The position numbers and the translations under genes were made by a program. DNA of 64,000 nucleotides from Flavobacterium sp. K5-23 (GTDB taxonomy: Bacteria; Bacteroidota; Bacteroidia; Flavobacteriales; Flavobacteriaceae): contig NZ_CP056783.1 in NCBI RefSeq assembly GCF_023278045.1, positions 3,426,878 through 3,490,877 of the forward strand. The letters are read 5' to 3'. The notes under the pieces are model-generated. The model saw nothing but the letters and a program-made list of their open reading frames with translations, was not told the origin of the DNA and did no database searches. Every line of letters begins with the position of its first letter. Positions within the stretch are counted from its first letter, which is position 1. Below, piece by piece: positions 1 to 7,996 of the stretch.

Positions 1-965
1 AACTTACCGTTAGTAATTATCAATCCTTATTGGCTCTAGAAAATTACACCTTAAATCTAGCCGATTATAACGGAGGAGCTATTACTCCAAATGGAGAATC
101 AGTATCACTAACAAAAACCGTTTTATCCGAAAATCCTATTTTCATCAATACAGTAATTAATTCTGGCGACCACAAAATTGGTTATTTGATGTATAATGGA
201 TTCTATGCAGACTTCGACACAAAATTAAATGAAGCCTTTGGAACATTAAAAGCAGCAGGAATAACTTCTCTAGTGCTAGATTTAAGATACAACTCAGGAG
301 GTTCAGTTCTTACAGCCACTAGACTGGCTAGTATGATTACTGGACAACATACCGGAAAAGTATTTGCTAAGCAGCAATGGAATTCTAAAATCAATTCCTA
401 TTTTGAATCTAACAATCCTGACTTGCTTAAAAACTTTTTTACTGACAAAATAGGAACTACACCTATCAACAGCTTAAATTTGACTAAGGTTTATATTTTA
501 ACATCTAAAAGTTCTGCTTCAGCATCTGAACTAGTGATAAATGGATTAGAACCACATATGAGTGTAATTCAAATAGGCGATATTACCACTGGTAAAAATG
601 TTGGTTCAGTTACCCTATATGATTCTCCTACTTTTGGTAAAGAAAAAAGAAGCCCAAATCATAAATATGCAATGCAGCCTATTGTTTTAAAAATTGTTAA
701 TTCAGATGGTTTTGGGGATTATTTCAATGGACTTGAACCTACTTTTGCTTTAAAAGAAAACATAGGTAATTTAGGAGTTCTTGGAAACAGCACGGAACCT
801 TTATTAAGTACAGCAATAGGTAAGATTACAGGAACTACAAAAATGATAATGAAAAGTCCTGAAAAAGATTTCGATTACTTTAAAGACACTAAATCAATCA
901 ACGGGGTTCTAAACCAAATGTACATTGAAAAAGCACCAGAAGGTTTATTAAAAGCATTAGAATAG
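1..965 (+). CDS. S41 family peptidase (C-terminal part, cut by window edge)
   Basis: This is the C-terminal part of a tail-specific (CtpA-like) serine protease; the frame is open back to base 3, so the gene begins before the window. The S41 catalytic domain is recognisable: a LVLDLRYNSGG segment, then SSASASELV, which carries the nucleophilic Ser, and GDITTGKNVG, whose Lys would complete the Ser-Lys dyad. Flavobacterial relatives are usually exported lipoproteins with an upstream PDZ domain, but neither the signal nor the PDZ can be seen here. The substrate is unknown. The gene ends just before a strong hairpin terminator. A TTG at position 30 is not a credible start because the family continues further upstream. 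Confidence 0.85.
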   Translation, partial: LTVSNYQSLLALENYTLNLADYNGGAITPNGESVSLTKTVLSENPIFINTVINSGDHKIGYLMYNGFYADFDTKLNEAFGTLKAAGITSLVLDLRYNSGGSVLTATRLASMITGQHTGKVFAKQQWNSKINSYFESNNPDLLKNFFTDKIGTTPINSLNLTKVYILTSKSSASASELVINGLEPHMSVIQIGDITTGKNVGSVTLYDSPTFGKEKRSPNHKYAMQPIVLKIVNSDGFGDYFNGLEPTFALKENIGNLGVLGNSTEPLLSTAIGKITGTTKMIMKSPEKDFDYFKDTKSINGVLNQMYIEKAPEGLLKALE

Positions 966-980
966 TACAACTTAATAATA

Positions 981-1018
981 AAAACTGCCCAATCTTACGA
1001 TTAGGGCAGTTTTTTTTT
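981..1018 (+). terminator. Rho-independent terminator of the S41 protease gene
   Basis: ACTGCCC pairs with GGGCAGT, with an inner AATC/GATT extension, and is followed by a run of eight or nine T. It lies 16 bases after the protease stop codon. Confidence 0.85.
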
Positions 1019-1148
1019 GTGTATAATTATGGGATAGACAACCGTTTTAACTCACTCAATTTTATTGTTCATTCATAATACAATTGTAAATACGCATCAA
1101 CATCAGCTTACAAGTGAACCCTTTTAACTCTAGCTCTCGGATCTTTAA

Positions 1149-1173
1149 TTTCTACTTATTTCAGGACGGGACA
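1149..1173 (-). repeat. Possible decayed IS end
   Basis: Read on the minus strand, the 25 bases starting TGTCCCGTCCTGAAATAAGT match about 16 of 25 positions of the left terminal repeat of the IS3-family element at 58187 in this window. No transposase reading frame is attached. The 1020-1178 interval otherwise holds nothing recognisable. This may be a relic end of a related element. Confidence 0.3.
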
Positions 1174-1178
1174 ACCAC

Positions 1179-1212
1179 AAAAAAAAGCCCTCAATAAATT
1201 GAGAGCACTTTT
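1179..1212 (-). terminator. Terminator of asnB
   Basis: On the minus strand GCTCTC pairs with GAGGGC around an AATTTATT core, followed by eight T. It lies about 40 bases after the asnB stop. Confidence 0.75.
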
Positions 1213-1246
1213 CCACTATATTCAAACCATCAATATTAATATAAAA

Positions 1247-2923
1247 CTAAGCTTTTGCATAAGCATCATCATGAACACTTGCAACTGCTCTTCCTGAAGG
1301 ATCATTCATATTCTTGAATGCTTCATCCCATTCCAAAGCGATTTTAGTACTACAAGCCACACTTGCTTCTTGAGGAACACATAGTGCCGCAGCATCACTT
1401 GGGAAATGTTCCGTAAAAATGGAACGGTAATAATATTCCTCTTTGGATGTTGGTGTTTGTAAAGGGAATTTGTATTTCGCATTAGCTAATTGCTCATCCG
1501 AAACTTCTACCGCTACCACTTCTTTCAAAGTGTCAATCCAGCCGTATCCAACACCATCAGAAAACTGTTCTTTTTGTCTCCAAGCTACACTTGGCGGCAA
1601 CATATCTTCAAAAGCTTTACGAAGCACCCATTTCTCCATTTTGCGTTCGCCAGTTATCATTTTATCTTGAGGATTAACTCTCATGGCCACATCCATAAAT
1701 TCTTTATCTAAAAATGGCACACGACCTTCAATACCCCAAGCAGCTAAACTTTTGTTAGCACGCAAACAATCGTACATGTGTAATTTACTCAACTTACGTA
1801 CTGTTTCCTCGTGAAATTCTTGAGCATTTGGCGCTTTATGAAAATATAAATACCCCCCAAACAATTCATCAGCTCCTTCACCGGACAATACCATTTTGAT
1901 ACCCATGGATTTAATTACCCTAGCCATTAACCACATAGGTGTTGAAGCTCTAATGGTAGTTACATCGTAAGTTTCCAAACTATAAATTACATCACGCACT
2001 GCATCCAAACCTTCTTGAATAGTGAATTTAACCTCGTGATGAATTGTCCCAATATGATCTGCTACAATTTGAGCAGCCGCTAAATCTGGGGAACCCTCTA
2101 AACCTACAGAAAAAGAATGCAGCTGTGGATACCAAGCATCGGCAACATCATCTGACTCAATACGTTTTTGTGCATATTTTTTGGCTACAGCCGAAGTGAT
2201 AGAAGAATCTAAACCTCCTGAAAGCAAAACTCCGTAAGGTACATCACTCATCAATTGTCTATGAACTGCTGCTTCTAATGCTTCTTTAATTGCAGGAATA
2301 CTTGTAACATTATCTTTTACAGCATCATATTCAGTCCATTCTCTTTTATACCATTGTACAAATTCGCCGTTTTTACTCGTCAAGTAATGTCCTGGAGGAA
2401 ATAATTCTATTTTGGCACAAAACCCTTCCAAAGCTTTCAATTCTGAAGCTACATAAAAAGTTCCGTGTTGGTCCCATCCTATGTATAAAGGAATTATTCC
2501 CATATGATCTCGAGCAACAAAATACTCGTCTTTCTCTACATCATAAATAGCAAACCCAAAAATACCATTCAGCTCATCAATAAAATGAGGCCCTTTCTCT
2601 TTGTAAAGTGCTAAAATAACTTCACAGTCACTTTCCGTTTTAAAGTTATATTTTCCTTCAAATTGCTTACGCAATGCTCTGTGGTTATAGATTTCGCCAT
2701 TTGCCGCCAAAACTAAGTTTCCATCTTCGCTAAATAAAGGTTGTTTCCCAGATGCTGGATCTACAATTGCTAATCTTTCATGAGACAAGATTGCTTTATC
2801 ATTACTAAATATTCCGCTCCAGTCCGGACCGCGATGACGAATGATTTTAGACATTTCTAATACTTGCGGTCTTAAAACTTCCGCTTTTTGTTTTAGGTCA
2901 AAGGCACATACTATTCCACACAT
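1247..2923 (-). CDS. asnB: Asparagine synthase (glutamine-hydrolysing)
   Basis: This enzyme makes asparagine from aspartate, ATP and glutamine in the cytoplasm. The start at 2923 is chosen because it gives MCGIVCAF, so removal of Met exposes the Cys nucleophile of the class-II glutaminase domain. The longer frame to 2995 would bury it and is rejected. The glutaminase domain has HRGPDWSG and NGEIYNH motifs. The synthetase domain has the pyrophosphate-binding SGGLDSS loop near residue 235 and a later SGEGADELFGGY segment. The length of 558 residues is close to that of Escherichia coli AsnB. The gene stands alone between its own terminator and a long upstream gap with an 11-bp inverted repeat. 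Confidence 0.95.
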   Translation of the reverse strand: MCGIVCAFDLKQKAEVLRPQVLEMSKIIRHRGPDWSGIFSNDKAILSHERLAIVDPASGKQPLFSEDGNLVLAANGEIYNHRALRKQFEGKYNFKTESDCEVILALYKEKGPHFIDELNGIFGFAIYDVEKDEYFVARDHMGIIPLYIGWDQHGTFYVASELKALEGFCAKIELFPPGHYLTSKNGEFVQWYKREWTEYDAVKDNVTSIPAIKEALEAAVHRQLMSDVPYGVLLSGGLDSSITSAVAKKYAQKRIESDDVADAWYPQLHSFSVGLEGSPDLAAAQIVADHIGTIHHEVKFTIQEGLDAVRDVIYSLETYDVTTIRASTPMWLMARVIKSMGIKMVLSGEGADELFGGYLYFHKAPNAQEFHEETVRKLSKLHMYDCLRANKSLAAWGIEGRVPFLDKEFMDVAMRVNPQDKMITGERKMEKWVLRKAFEDMLPPSVAWRQKEQFSDGVGYGWIDTLKEVVAVEVSDEQLANAKYKFPLQTPTSKEEYYYRSIFTEHFPSDAAALCVPQEASVACSTKIALEWDEAFKNMNDPSGRAVASVHDDAYAKA

Positions 2924-3004
2924 AACTATATATTTTAAACGTTTTGTTTTACTTGATAAGACAAAGATGCAATAACAGTTATAATCGAGAAACACTATTG
3001 TTGT

Positions 3005-3060
3005 TTTTGATTACAAATTATAACCGTAACTGCAATTTTACGACTAGTATGTAATCAAAA
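3005..3060. repeat. Inverted repeat upstream of asnB
   Basis: TTTTGATTACA (3005-3015) and TGTAATCAAAA (3050-3060) form a perfect 11-bp inverted repeat with a 34-base spacer. It lies about 80-140 bases upstream of the asnB start, between asnB and the amidohydrolase gene. It could be an operator or loop element; there is no direct evidence of function. Confidence 0.4.
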
Positions 3061-3117
3061 CAGGAGTAAATCTATCTTTTGCGGGAAATATTGTAAATTT
3101 TTCTTTTTATCAAAAGT

Positions 3118-4743
3118 TTAATTCATTTTGATTCCTTTCAGAAACGTTTGCGTTGGTTTCATTTTAACCATTTGATTTTCATTAATTTTCATTAAATCTT
3201 TATCATAAATTACAAAATCAGCCCATTTCCCAACTTCGAGACTTCCTTTTTCCTTTTCTTCAAAATTAGAATAAGCTGCCCAAATGGTCATTCCTTTTAT
3301 CGTTTCCTCTCTAGTCAAAGCGTTTTCCATTTGAAAACCACTTTTGGGATATCCTTTGATGTCTTTTCTGGTTACGGCGGCATGAAATGTCAGCATTGGA
3401 TTTACTTCTTCAACCGGAAAATCAGTTCCTAAAGCTATAATTCCAGCCTTTTGCAATAATTTTTTATAAGCATAGGAATTTTTCAACCTTTCTTTTCCCA
3501 ATCTTTCTCCAACCCAATACATATCAGATGTAGCGTGGGTAGGCTGTACAGATGGAATAATCCCTAGTTTAAAATAATCAAAATCGGCTTCCTGTATAAC
3601 TTGCGCATGTTCAATTTTCCACCTTCTGTCTTTCTTCCACTTTAAAACTTCTTTATAAATTTTCAAAACAACTGTATTAGACGAGTCTCCTATAGCATGT
3701 GTATTCAATTGAAAATCTGAAGCTGCAATTTGTTTCGAGAACGATTTCATTTCAGAAAACGGCGTTGTTAGCGCTCCGTATTGTTTTGGCATATCTGAAT
3801 ATTCTTTGTGAAGGCAAGCACCACGAGAACCTAAAGCACCATCTCCGTACATTTTAAAAGACCTTACATTTAAATTATCAGTTTTATAAATCCCTTTTTT
3901 AAGATAATCGTTCAGATTCTTTTGATTTGCAGAAACCATGGCATAAATATTAATTTTCAATTTCTTTGCCTTTTGCAAACTATCCATTAAATTAATAATA
4001 TCTGGATCCAAACCAGCATCGTTAACCGTTGTTAATCCGTAATCGAACATAACTTTTTCAGCAGCCAATAGCGCTCTTATTTGAACCTTCCTACTTGGAG
4101 CTGGAATAATTTTATTAATTAAATTCATTGGGCCATCAACTAAAATACCTGTTGGCTCCCCGTTTTTCATTTCTATTTGACCACCTACAGCTTTTGTCTT
4201 ATTGGTTATTCCGGCTAGCTTCAAAGCTTTACTGTTTACAACCATTGCATGACCATCTACCCGCCTTAAAACAACAGGGATGTCAGGGAATGCGATATCT
4301 AAATCAGATTTTGACGGATATTTTTTGTTATCCCAATCATTCTGATCCCATCCATTTCCGACAATAAAATCTGTTTTATTTTCTTTTTGAAAAGATTTAA
4401 TGCGTGCGACTATTTCTTGAATGCTTTTTGTTCCATTTAAATCTACTTCTTGCAAAAAAAGACCATAATAATAAAAATGACAATGGGCATCTATCAATCC
4501 TGGATAAATGAATTTATTCTTGGCTTCTACAGTATTATTGGATTCATACTTATTTGTGATTTCATCGTTGGTACCAATAGCAACAATTTTACCTTCATTG
4601 ATTGCCATCGCAGATGCTTTATCAAATGTATTATTTACGGTATAAATAGTAGCATCCGTAATAATGGTATCAACGGAAATTTTATTTATTTGATTACAGG
4701 ATAACAACAAAAACAAAGCAAGAAGTGATGTAATACATTTCAT
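3118..4743 (-). CDS. Amidohydrolase family lipoprotein (YtcJ-like)
   Basis: This is a metal-dependent hydrolase of the amidohydrolase-3 group, probably anchored in the cell envelope. A short hydrophobic leader ends in the lipobox LLLSC, with Cys16 as the predicted lipidation site. The metal-binding HxH is in DAHCH at residues 85-89. Later features typical of the fold are the IEHAQ segment and GTDFPVEEVNP, which supplies the final Asp. Length is 541 residues, normal for the group. The substrate cannot be inferred: members act on diverse amides and N-formyl or cyclic compounds. It appears monocistronic, with no clear terminator. The GreA-like gene lies 85 bases upstream on the same strand. Confidence 0.85.
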   Translation of the reverse strand: MKCITSLLALFLLLSCNQINKISVDTIITDATIYTVNNTFDKASAMAINEGKIVAIGTNDEITNKYESNNTVEAKNKFIYPGLIDAHCHFYYYGLFLQEVDLNGTKSIQEIVARIKSFQKENKTDFIVGNGWDQNDWDNKKYPSKSDLDIAFPDIPVVLRRVDGHAMVVNSKALKLAGITNKTKAVGGQIEMKNGEPTGILVDGPMNLINKIIPAPSRKVQIRALLAAEKVMFDYGLTTVNDAGLDPDIINLMDSLQKAKKLKINIYAMVSANQKNLNDYLKKGIYKTDNLNVRSFKMYGDGALGSRGACLHKEYSDMPKQYGALTTPFSEMKSFSKQIAASDFQLNTHAIGDSSNTVVLKIYKEVLKWKKDRRWKIEHAQVIQEADFDYFKLGIIPSVQPTHATSDMYWVGERLGKERLKNSYAYKKLLQKAGIIALGTDFPVEEVNPMLTFHAAVTRKDIKGYPKSGFQMENALTREETIKGMTIWAAYSNFEEKEKGSLEVGKWADFVIYDKDLMKINENQMVKMKPTQTFLKGIKMN

Positions 4744-4828
4744 AATAAAAAATTTAGAAAGGATAAATTAAGGAAAGAAGCCTGGATAGCACTAAACTGC
4801 AATCGGAATTATTCAGGCTGAAAAAAGT

Positions 4829-5278
4829 TTATAAAATTTCTTCAATCAAATATTTAGTGGTGTTGATCTCAAAAGTGAAACCAACTTTATTCCCCATTAA
4901 ATGAGCCCCCAATGGTGATTGTGGAGACAAAGCAATAACATTTATTCCTTCAATATTAATTTTCGGGAGTGCCAGACTCAGGTAAAGATAAATTCCATTG
5001 GCTTTAACCAAACTACCTATAATAATTATTTCAGCAACTTTTGTAGAATCTATCTTATCCAAAACGGCTTTTTGGCTCAGTACTTCTCTTAATTTAGTAT
5101 TGAGCTTTTCCTGTTCGATATGCATCATTGACAAAGCTGTTTCGTGCTTATCTCCAGCTGATCCTTTGGCATCGTTCTTTGAATCTTCGGTCAAAGCAGT
5201 AATCATATCTCTGAACACATCTATTCTATCTTGAACCAATTGGGAGTAATACTTATATATTTTTTGCTTGAAAGTCAT
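4829..5278 (-). CDS. GreA/GreB-like RNA polymerase secondary-channel factor
   Basis: The 149-residue protein has the two-part layout of GreA. An N-terminal helical hairpin carries GSAGDKHET around residues 39-47, where Asp43 and Glu46 match the acidic tip pair (GDxxEN) of GreA. The C-terminal beta domain has SPLGAHLMGNKVG, corresponding to the SPIARGLIGK segment of Gre factors. By family knowledge such a protein would enter the polymerase secondary channel, but transcript-cleavage activity is an inference. From memory, relatives in Flavobacterium are often labelled 3-oxoacyl-ACP synthase, which nothing in this sequence supports. It lies upstream of the amidohydrolase gene and is divergent from the DUF2911 gene. 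Confidence 0.7.
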   Translation of the reverse strand: MTFKQKIYKYYSQLVQDRIDVFRDMITALTEDSKNDAKGSAGDKHETALSMMHIEQEKLNTKLREVLSQKAVLDKIDSTKVAEIIIIGSLVKANGIYLYLSLALPKINIEGINVIALSPQSPLGAHLMGNKVGFTFEINTTKYLIEEIL

Positions 5279-5476
5279 TTTTGGGTTTTATAAAAATTAA
5301 GATGCGATATGCAATACTCTAATCACACCTATTCAAAGCAGTCAAAGTTATGTTATTATTCTAAAGTTGCACTAACTTTTTTCAATGGAGATTCAGATCT
5401 AAATTTTAACATGATTTTTTACATATATCAAAACACAATCGATAATTTTAGCATTCTAATCATTTTAATACAAAAT

Positions 5477-6022
5477 ATGAAAAAATCGACACTTATTGCC
5501 ACAATGGCATTTGCCTTTACAACGCTTTTATCATCGAATATGAATGCTCAAAAATTTCCAGATCTTGACAAAAGTCCAATGGATGTAGCTTCATTTCCAA
5601 CAGATTACAAAAATGCCGATAAAATCGCAAAAGTTACTTATAGCAGACCCGTATTAAAAGGACGTAATGTTAGCGAATTAGCTCCAAACGGAAAAGTATG
5701 GAGAACAGGAGCTAATGAAGCAACCGAAATCACTTTATACAAGGATATGAAGTTAGGACAAACTAAAATTAAAGCAGGAACTTATACCTTTTATGCAATT
5801 CCTGAAAAAGACACTTATACCATTATTATTAATAAAGACCTTAATGTTTGGGGTTCTTATTTTTACAAAGTAGAAAATGACGTGGCTCGCCTAGTTGTTC
5901 CTGTAACCGAAGGTAAAGAATCATTAGAAGCATTTTCAATGGTTTTTAGCAAATCAGACAATGGAATAATCCTAAATATGGGTTGGGACAAAGTAAGAGT
6001 TGCAGTTCCTTTTACGGAATAA
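5477..6022 (+). CDS. DUF2911 domain-containing exported protein
   Basis: The start at 5477 is chosen because it gives a clean Sec signal peptide (MKKSTLIATMAFAF, cleavage probably after MNA). The open frame reaches back to 5309 but the extension looks non-coding. The mature part is a DUF2911 domain with the characteristic YSRPVLKGR, WRTGANEAT and YTFYAIP segments followed by WGSYFY. The protein is probably periplasmic; the family has no established biochemical role. At 181 residues it is complete. The gene is monocistronic and ends at a strong bidirectional hairpin. Confidence 0.85.
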   Translation: MKKSTLIATMAFAFTTLLSSNMNAQKFPDLDKSPMDVASFPTDYKNADKIAKVTYSRPVLKGRNVSELAPNGKVWRTGANEATEITLYKDMKLGQTKIKAGTYTFYAIPEKDTYTIIINKDLNVWGSYFYKVENDVARLVVPVTEGKESLEAFSMVFSKSDNGIILNMGWDKVRVAVPFTE

Positions 6023-6040
6023 CAATTAATAAGAACATAA

Positions 6041-6078
6041 AAAAAATGGCTTCCAAAATAAAGGAAGCCATTTTTTTT
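6041..6078. terminator. Bidirectional terminator between convergent genes
   Basis: AAATGGCTTCC pairs with GGAAGCCATTT around an 8-base loop, flanked by an A run and a T run, so it can serve both the DUF2911 gene and the convergent outer-membrane protein gene. Confidence 0.85.
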
Positions 6079-6118
6079 ATGCCAATTTTAAAAATCTTTA
6101 TTCATTTATTTAAACGAA

Positions 6119-7885
6119 TTAAAAATCAAATTTATAATTAGCTCCTACAGCTATTTGAAAACCCTGAACAGGATAATCCATCCATTTTTGATAAGAATTA
6201 TTCAGGATATTATTTGCTTTTAGAAATCCTGATAACCTTTCGCTATATTTAAATCCAATGTTAGCATTAACATCAAAATAACTATCTAAGGTAGTTGGAT
6301 TTGTACCTGGAGCGGTTATGAAAACAATATCAGTGTTGTTTTTTTGGTCTTTACGATCTCCAACATAAAATACATTAACCCCTGCATTCCACTTTTTAGT
6401 GATATTGAAGTCAATATTCGAATTCAGTTTTATCGTAGGCAGATTCCAAGCTTCTAATTCCATATCACTTGTATAATCATTATAAGAACCACCAATTCCA
6501 AAACTCACGTTTTCAGAGAAATCAGCTTTTAATTCCCCCGAAAAACCTAATGTTCTCACATCATCATAGGCAACACGCATAGAATTCCCAAAACCATAAT
6601 CTTTATTTGAGCTGTCTTCATTATAATCATTACTTAAGAACAAGGCTTTGTTTCTTTCATTTAAATATGAAGCGCGAAGGTTATAACTAACATTACTAGC
6701 CAGTTTTCCTTTCAATCCCGCGTATATATCAAATTGTTTGTCAGTAGGCGCAATATTCAAAGTAGGAGAGACATAAGGATTTTTAGCTACAAAATCCATA
6801 TAGGTGTTTTGTTCTAAATTCCCTTCGGCTCCAGCGTAAAAAAGCATCAAATCACCAACAACTTTATACGATGCTGAAATATTTGGATAGACGAAAAAAG
6901 AATTCTTACTGTTTTCAGTATCCAAACTATAGAACACAGATGCCCCAATGTTTAAGGTCCAATCGTCTTTAAGCATTACAAAACTTGGAGAAATCCCAAA
7001 ATTCGTAAAACCATATTTTAAAGGTTGTGTATTTGTATTCGAATAATTATTTTTAAAACTTCCTCCTAGATAATCAACTGTAATATTAGTCGTTATAGAT
7101 TCATCCATTACGGCAAATCGCAATGAAGGCTTTGCATAAAATCTATTTTCAGCAGAACCAAAACCGTCCGTAAAACGATTAAATCGAATTTTAGCTTCAT
7201 CCAAAAGCCCTTCATTAAAATCAATTTTTCCGCCAGCTGTAATTGTATTGTACGACTGCATTGGCTCTATTCCTGTAACCAAACTAATTCTATCAGCCGG
7301 ACTTAAACCTGAACCAAATCCTTTAGGCAAACCATACCAATTATAAATTTCATTATGATATCCTAAATCTAATTTCCAGGACATATTGTTTTGATTTGCT
7401 CCATACACAACATCTATAGCACTATCATAAAACTGATCGTCAAGCTCTACTCCTTTTATTCCTCCTTGTGATGAAAGGTGACGAAACATACCACCTACAT
7501 AATTGTTATTGTCTAATGGCTGATGAACATACAATTCTCCTATTAGTTTGCCGTAATTACCAACACCAAAAGTCGCATAATTATTAAACAAATGTTCCTG
7601 TTTTGTTTTCTCCACTCCTTCCGCTTTCCCTTTTGAAGGGGTAAAAGTCGAAGCTACCGGAAAAGAAAAAATGGAGTATTTCACATTTTCTTTTTTAGCA
7701 TTCCCCGCATCATCCAGCACAGCAGTTTCCTGTACCTTGAACGCATCTGATAGTGTGGGAGTATATGGCTTAACAACATTGACAACCTCAGCTCCTATAT
7801 TGTCCTCTTTTTTCTGGGCAAACGAAAACTGAAATGCTATTAATACTAAAATTACAGTACTCTTATTTTGGAAATTGAATTTCAT
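6119..7885 (-). CDS. Outer-membrane beta-barrel protein (TonB-receptor-like barrel)
   Basis: A signal peptide (ending QFSFAQ) precedes an N-terminal linker with VVNVVKPYTPTLSDAFK, then a long run of alternating, aromatic-ended strands typical of an outer-membrane barrel, ending in the aromatic YKFDF that favours BAM recognition. No plug domain with TonB-box features is apparent, and 588 residues is short for a full TonB-dependent receptor, so the barrel resembles that class without being a clear transporter. It follows the 1004-residue TPR gene by 111 bases on the same strand, which suggests the two form one functional unit at the outer membrane. The ligand is unknown. Confidence 0.7.
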   Translation of the reverse strand: MKFNFQNKSTVILVLIAFQFSFAQKKEDNIGAEVVNVVKPYTPTLSDAFKVQETAVLDDAGNAKKENVKYSIFSFPVASTFTPSKGKAEGVEKTKQEHLFNNYATFGVGNYGKLIGELYVHQPLDNNNYVGGMFRHLSSQGGIKGVELDDQFYDSAIDVVYGANQNNMSWKLDLGYHNEIYNWYGLPKGFGSGLSPADRISLVTGIEPMQSYNTITAGGKIDFNEGLLDEAKIRFNRFTDGFGSAENRFYAKPSLRFAVMDESITTNITVDYLGGSFKNNYSNTNTQPLKYGFTNFGISPSFVMLKDDWTLNIGASVFYSLDTENSKNSFFVYPNISASYKVVGDLMLFYAGAEGNLEQNTYMDFVAKNPYVSPTLNIAPTDKQFDIYAGLKGKLASNVSYNLRASYLNERNKALFLSNDYNEDSSNKDYGFGNSMRVAYDDVRTLGFSGELKADFSENVSFGIGGSYNDYTSDMELEAWNLPTIKLNSNIDFNITKKWNAGVNVFYVGDRKDQKNNTDIVFITAPGTNPTTLDSYFDVNANIGFKYSERLSGFLKANNILNNSYQKWMDYPVQGFQIAVGANYKFDF

Positions 7886-7996
7886 ATTATATTTTTTTTG
7901 AAGGATAAAAGAAAAAAAGAATCTTTTAATTTGTGACTAAATGCTTCTTTCCTTCTTTTTATTTATCTTTTGATACTTATGTCTTGACTCTTCTAA

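Noticed and set aside
2924..2995. N-terminal extension of asnB to 2995
   Set aside because: It would bury the catalytic Cys2 of the glutaminase domain; MCGIV at 2923 is the working start.
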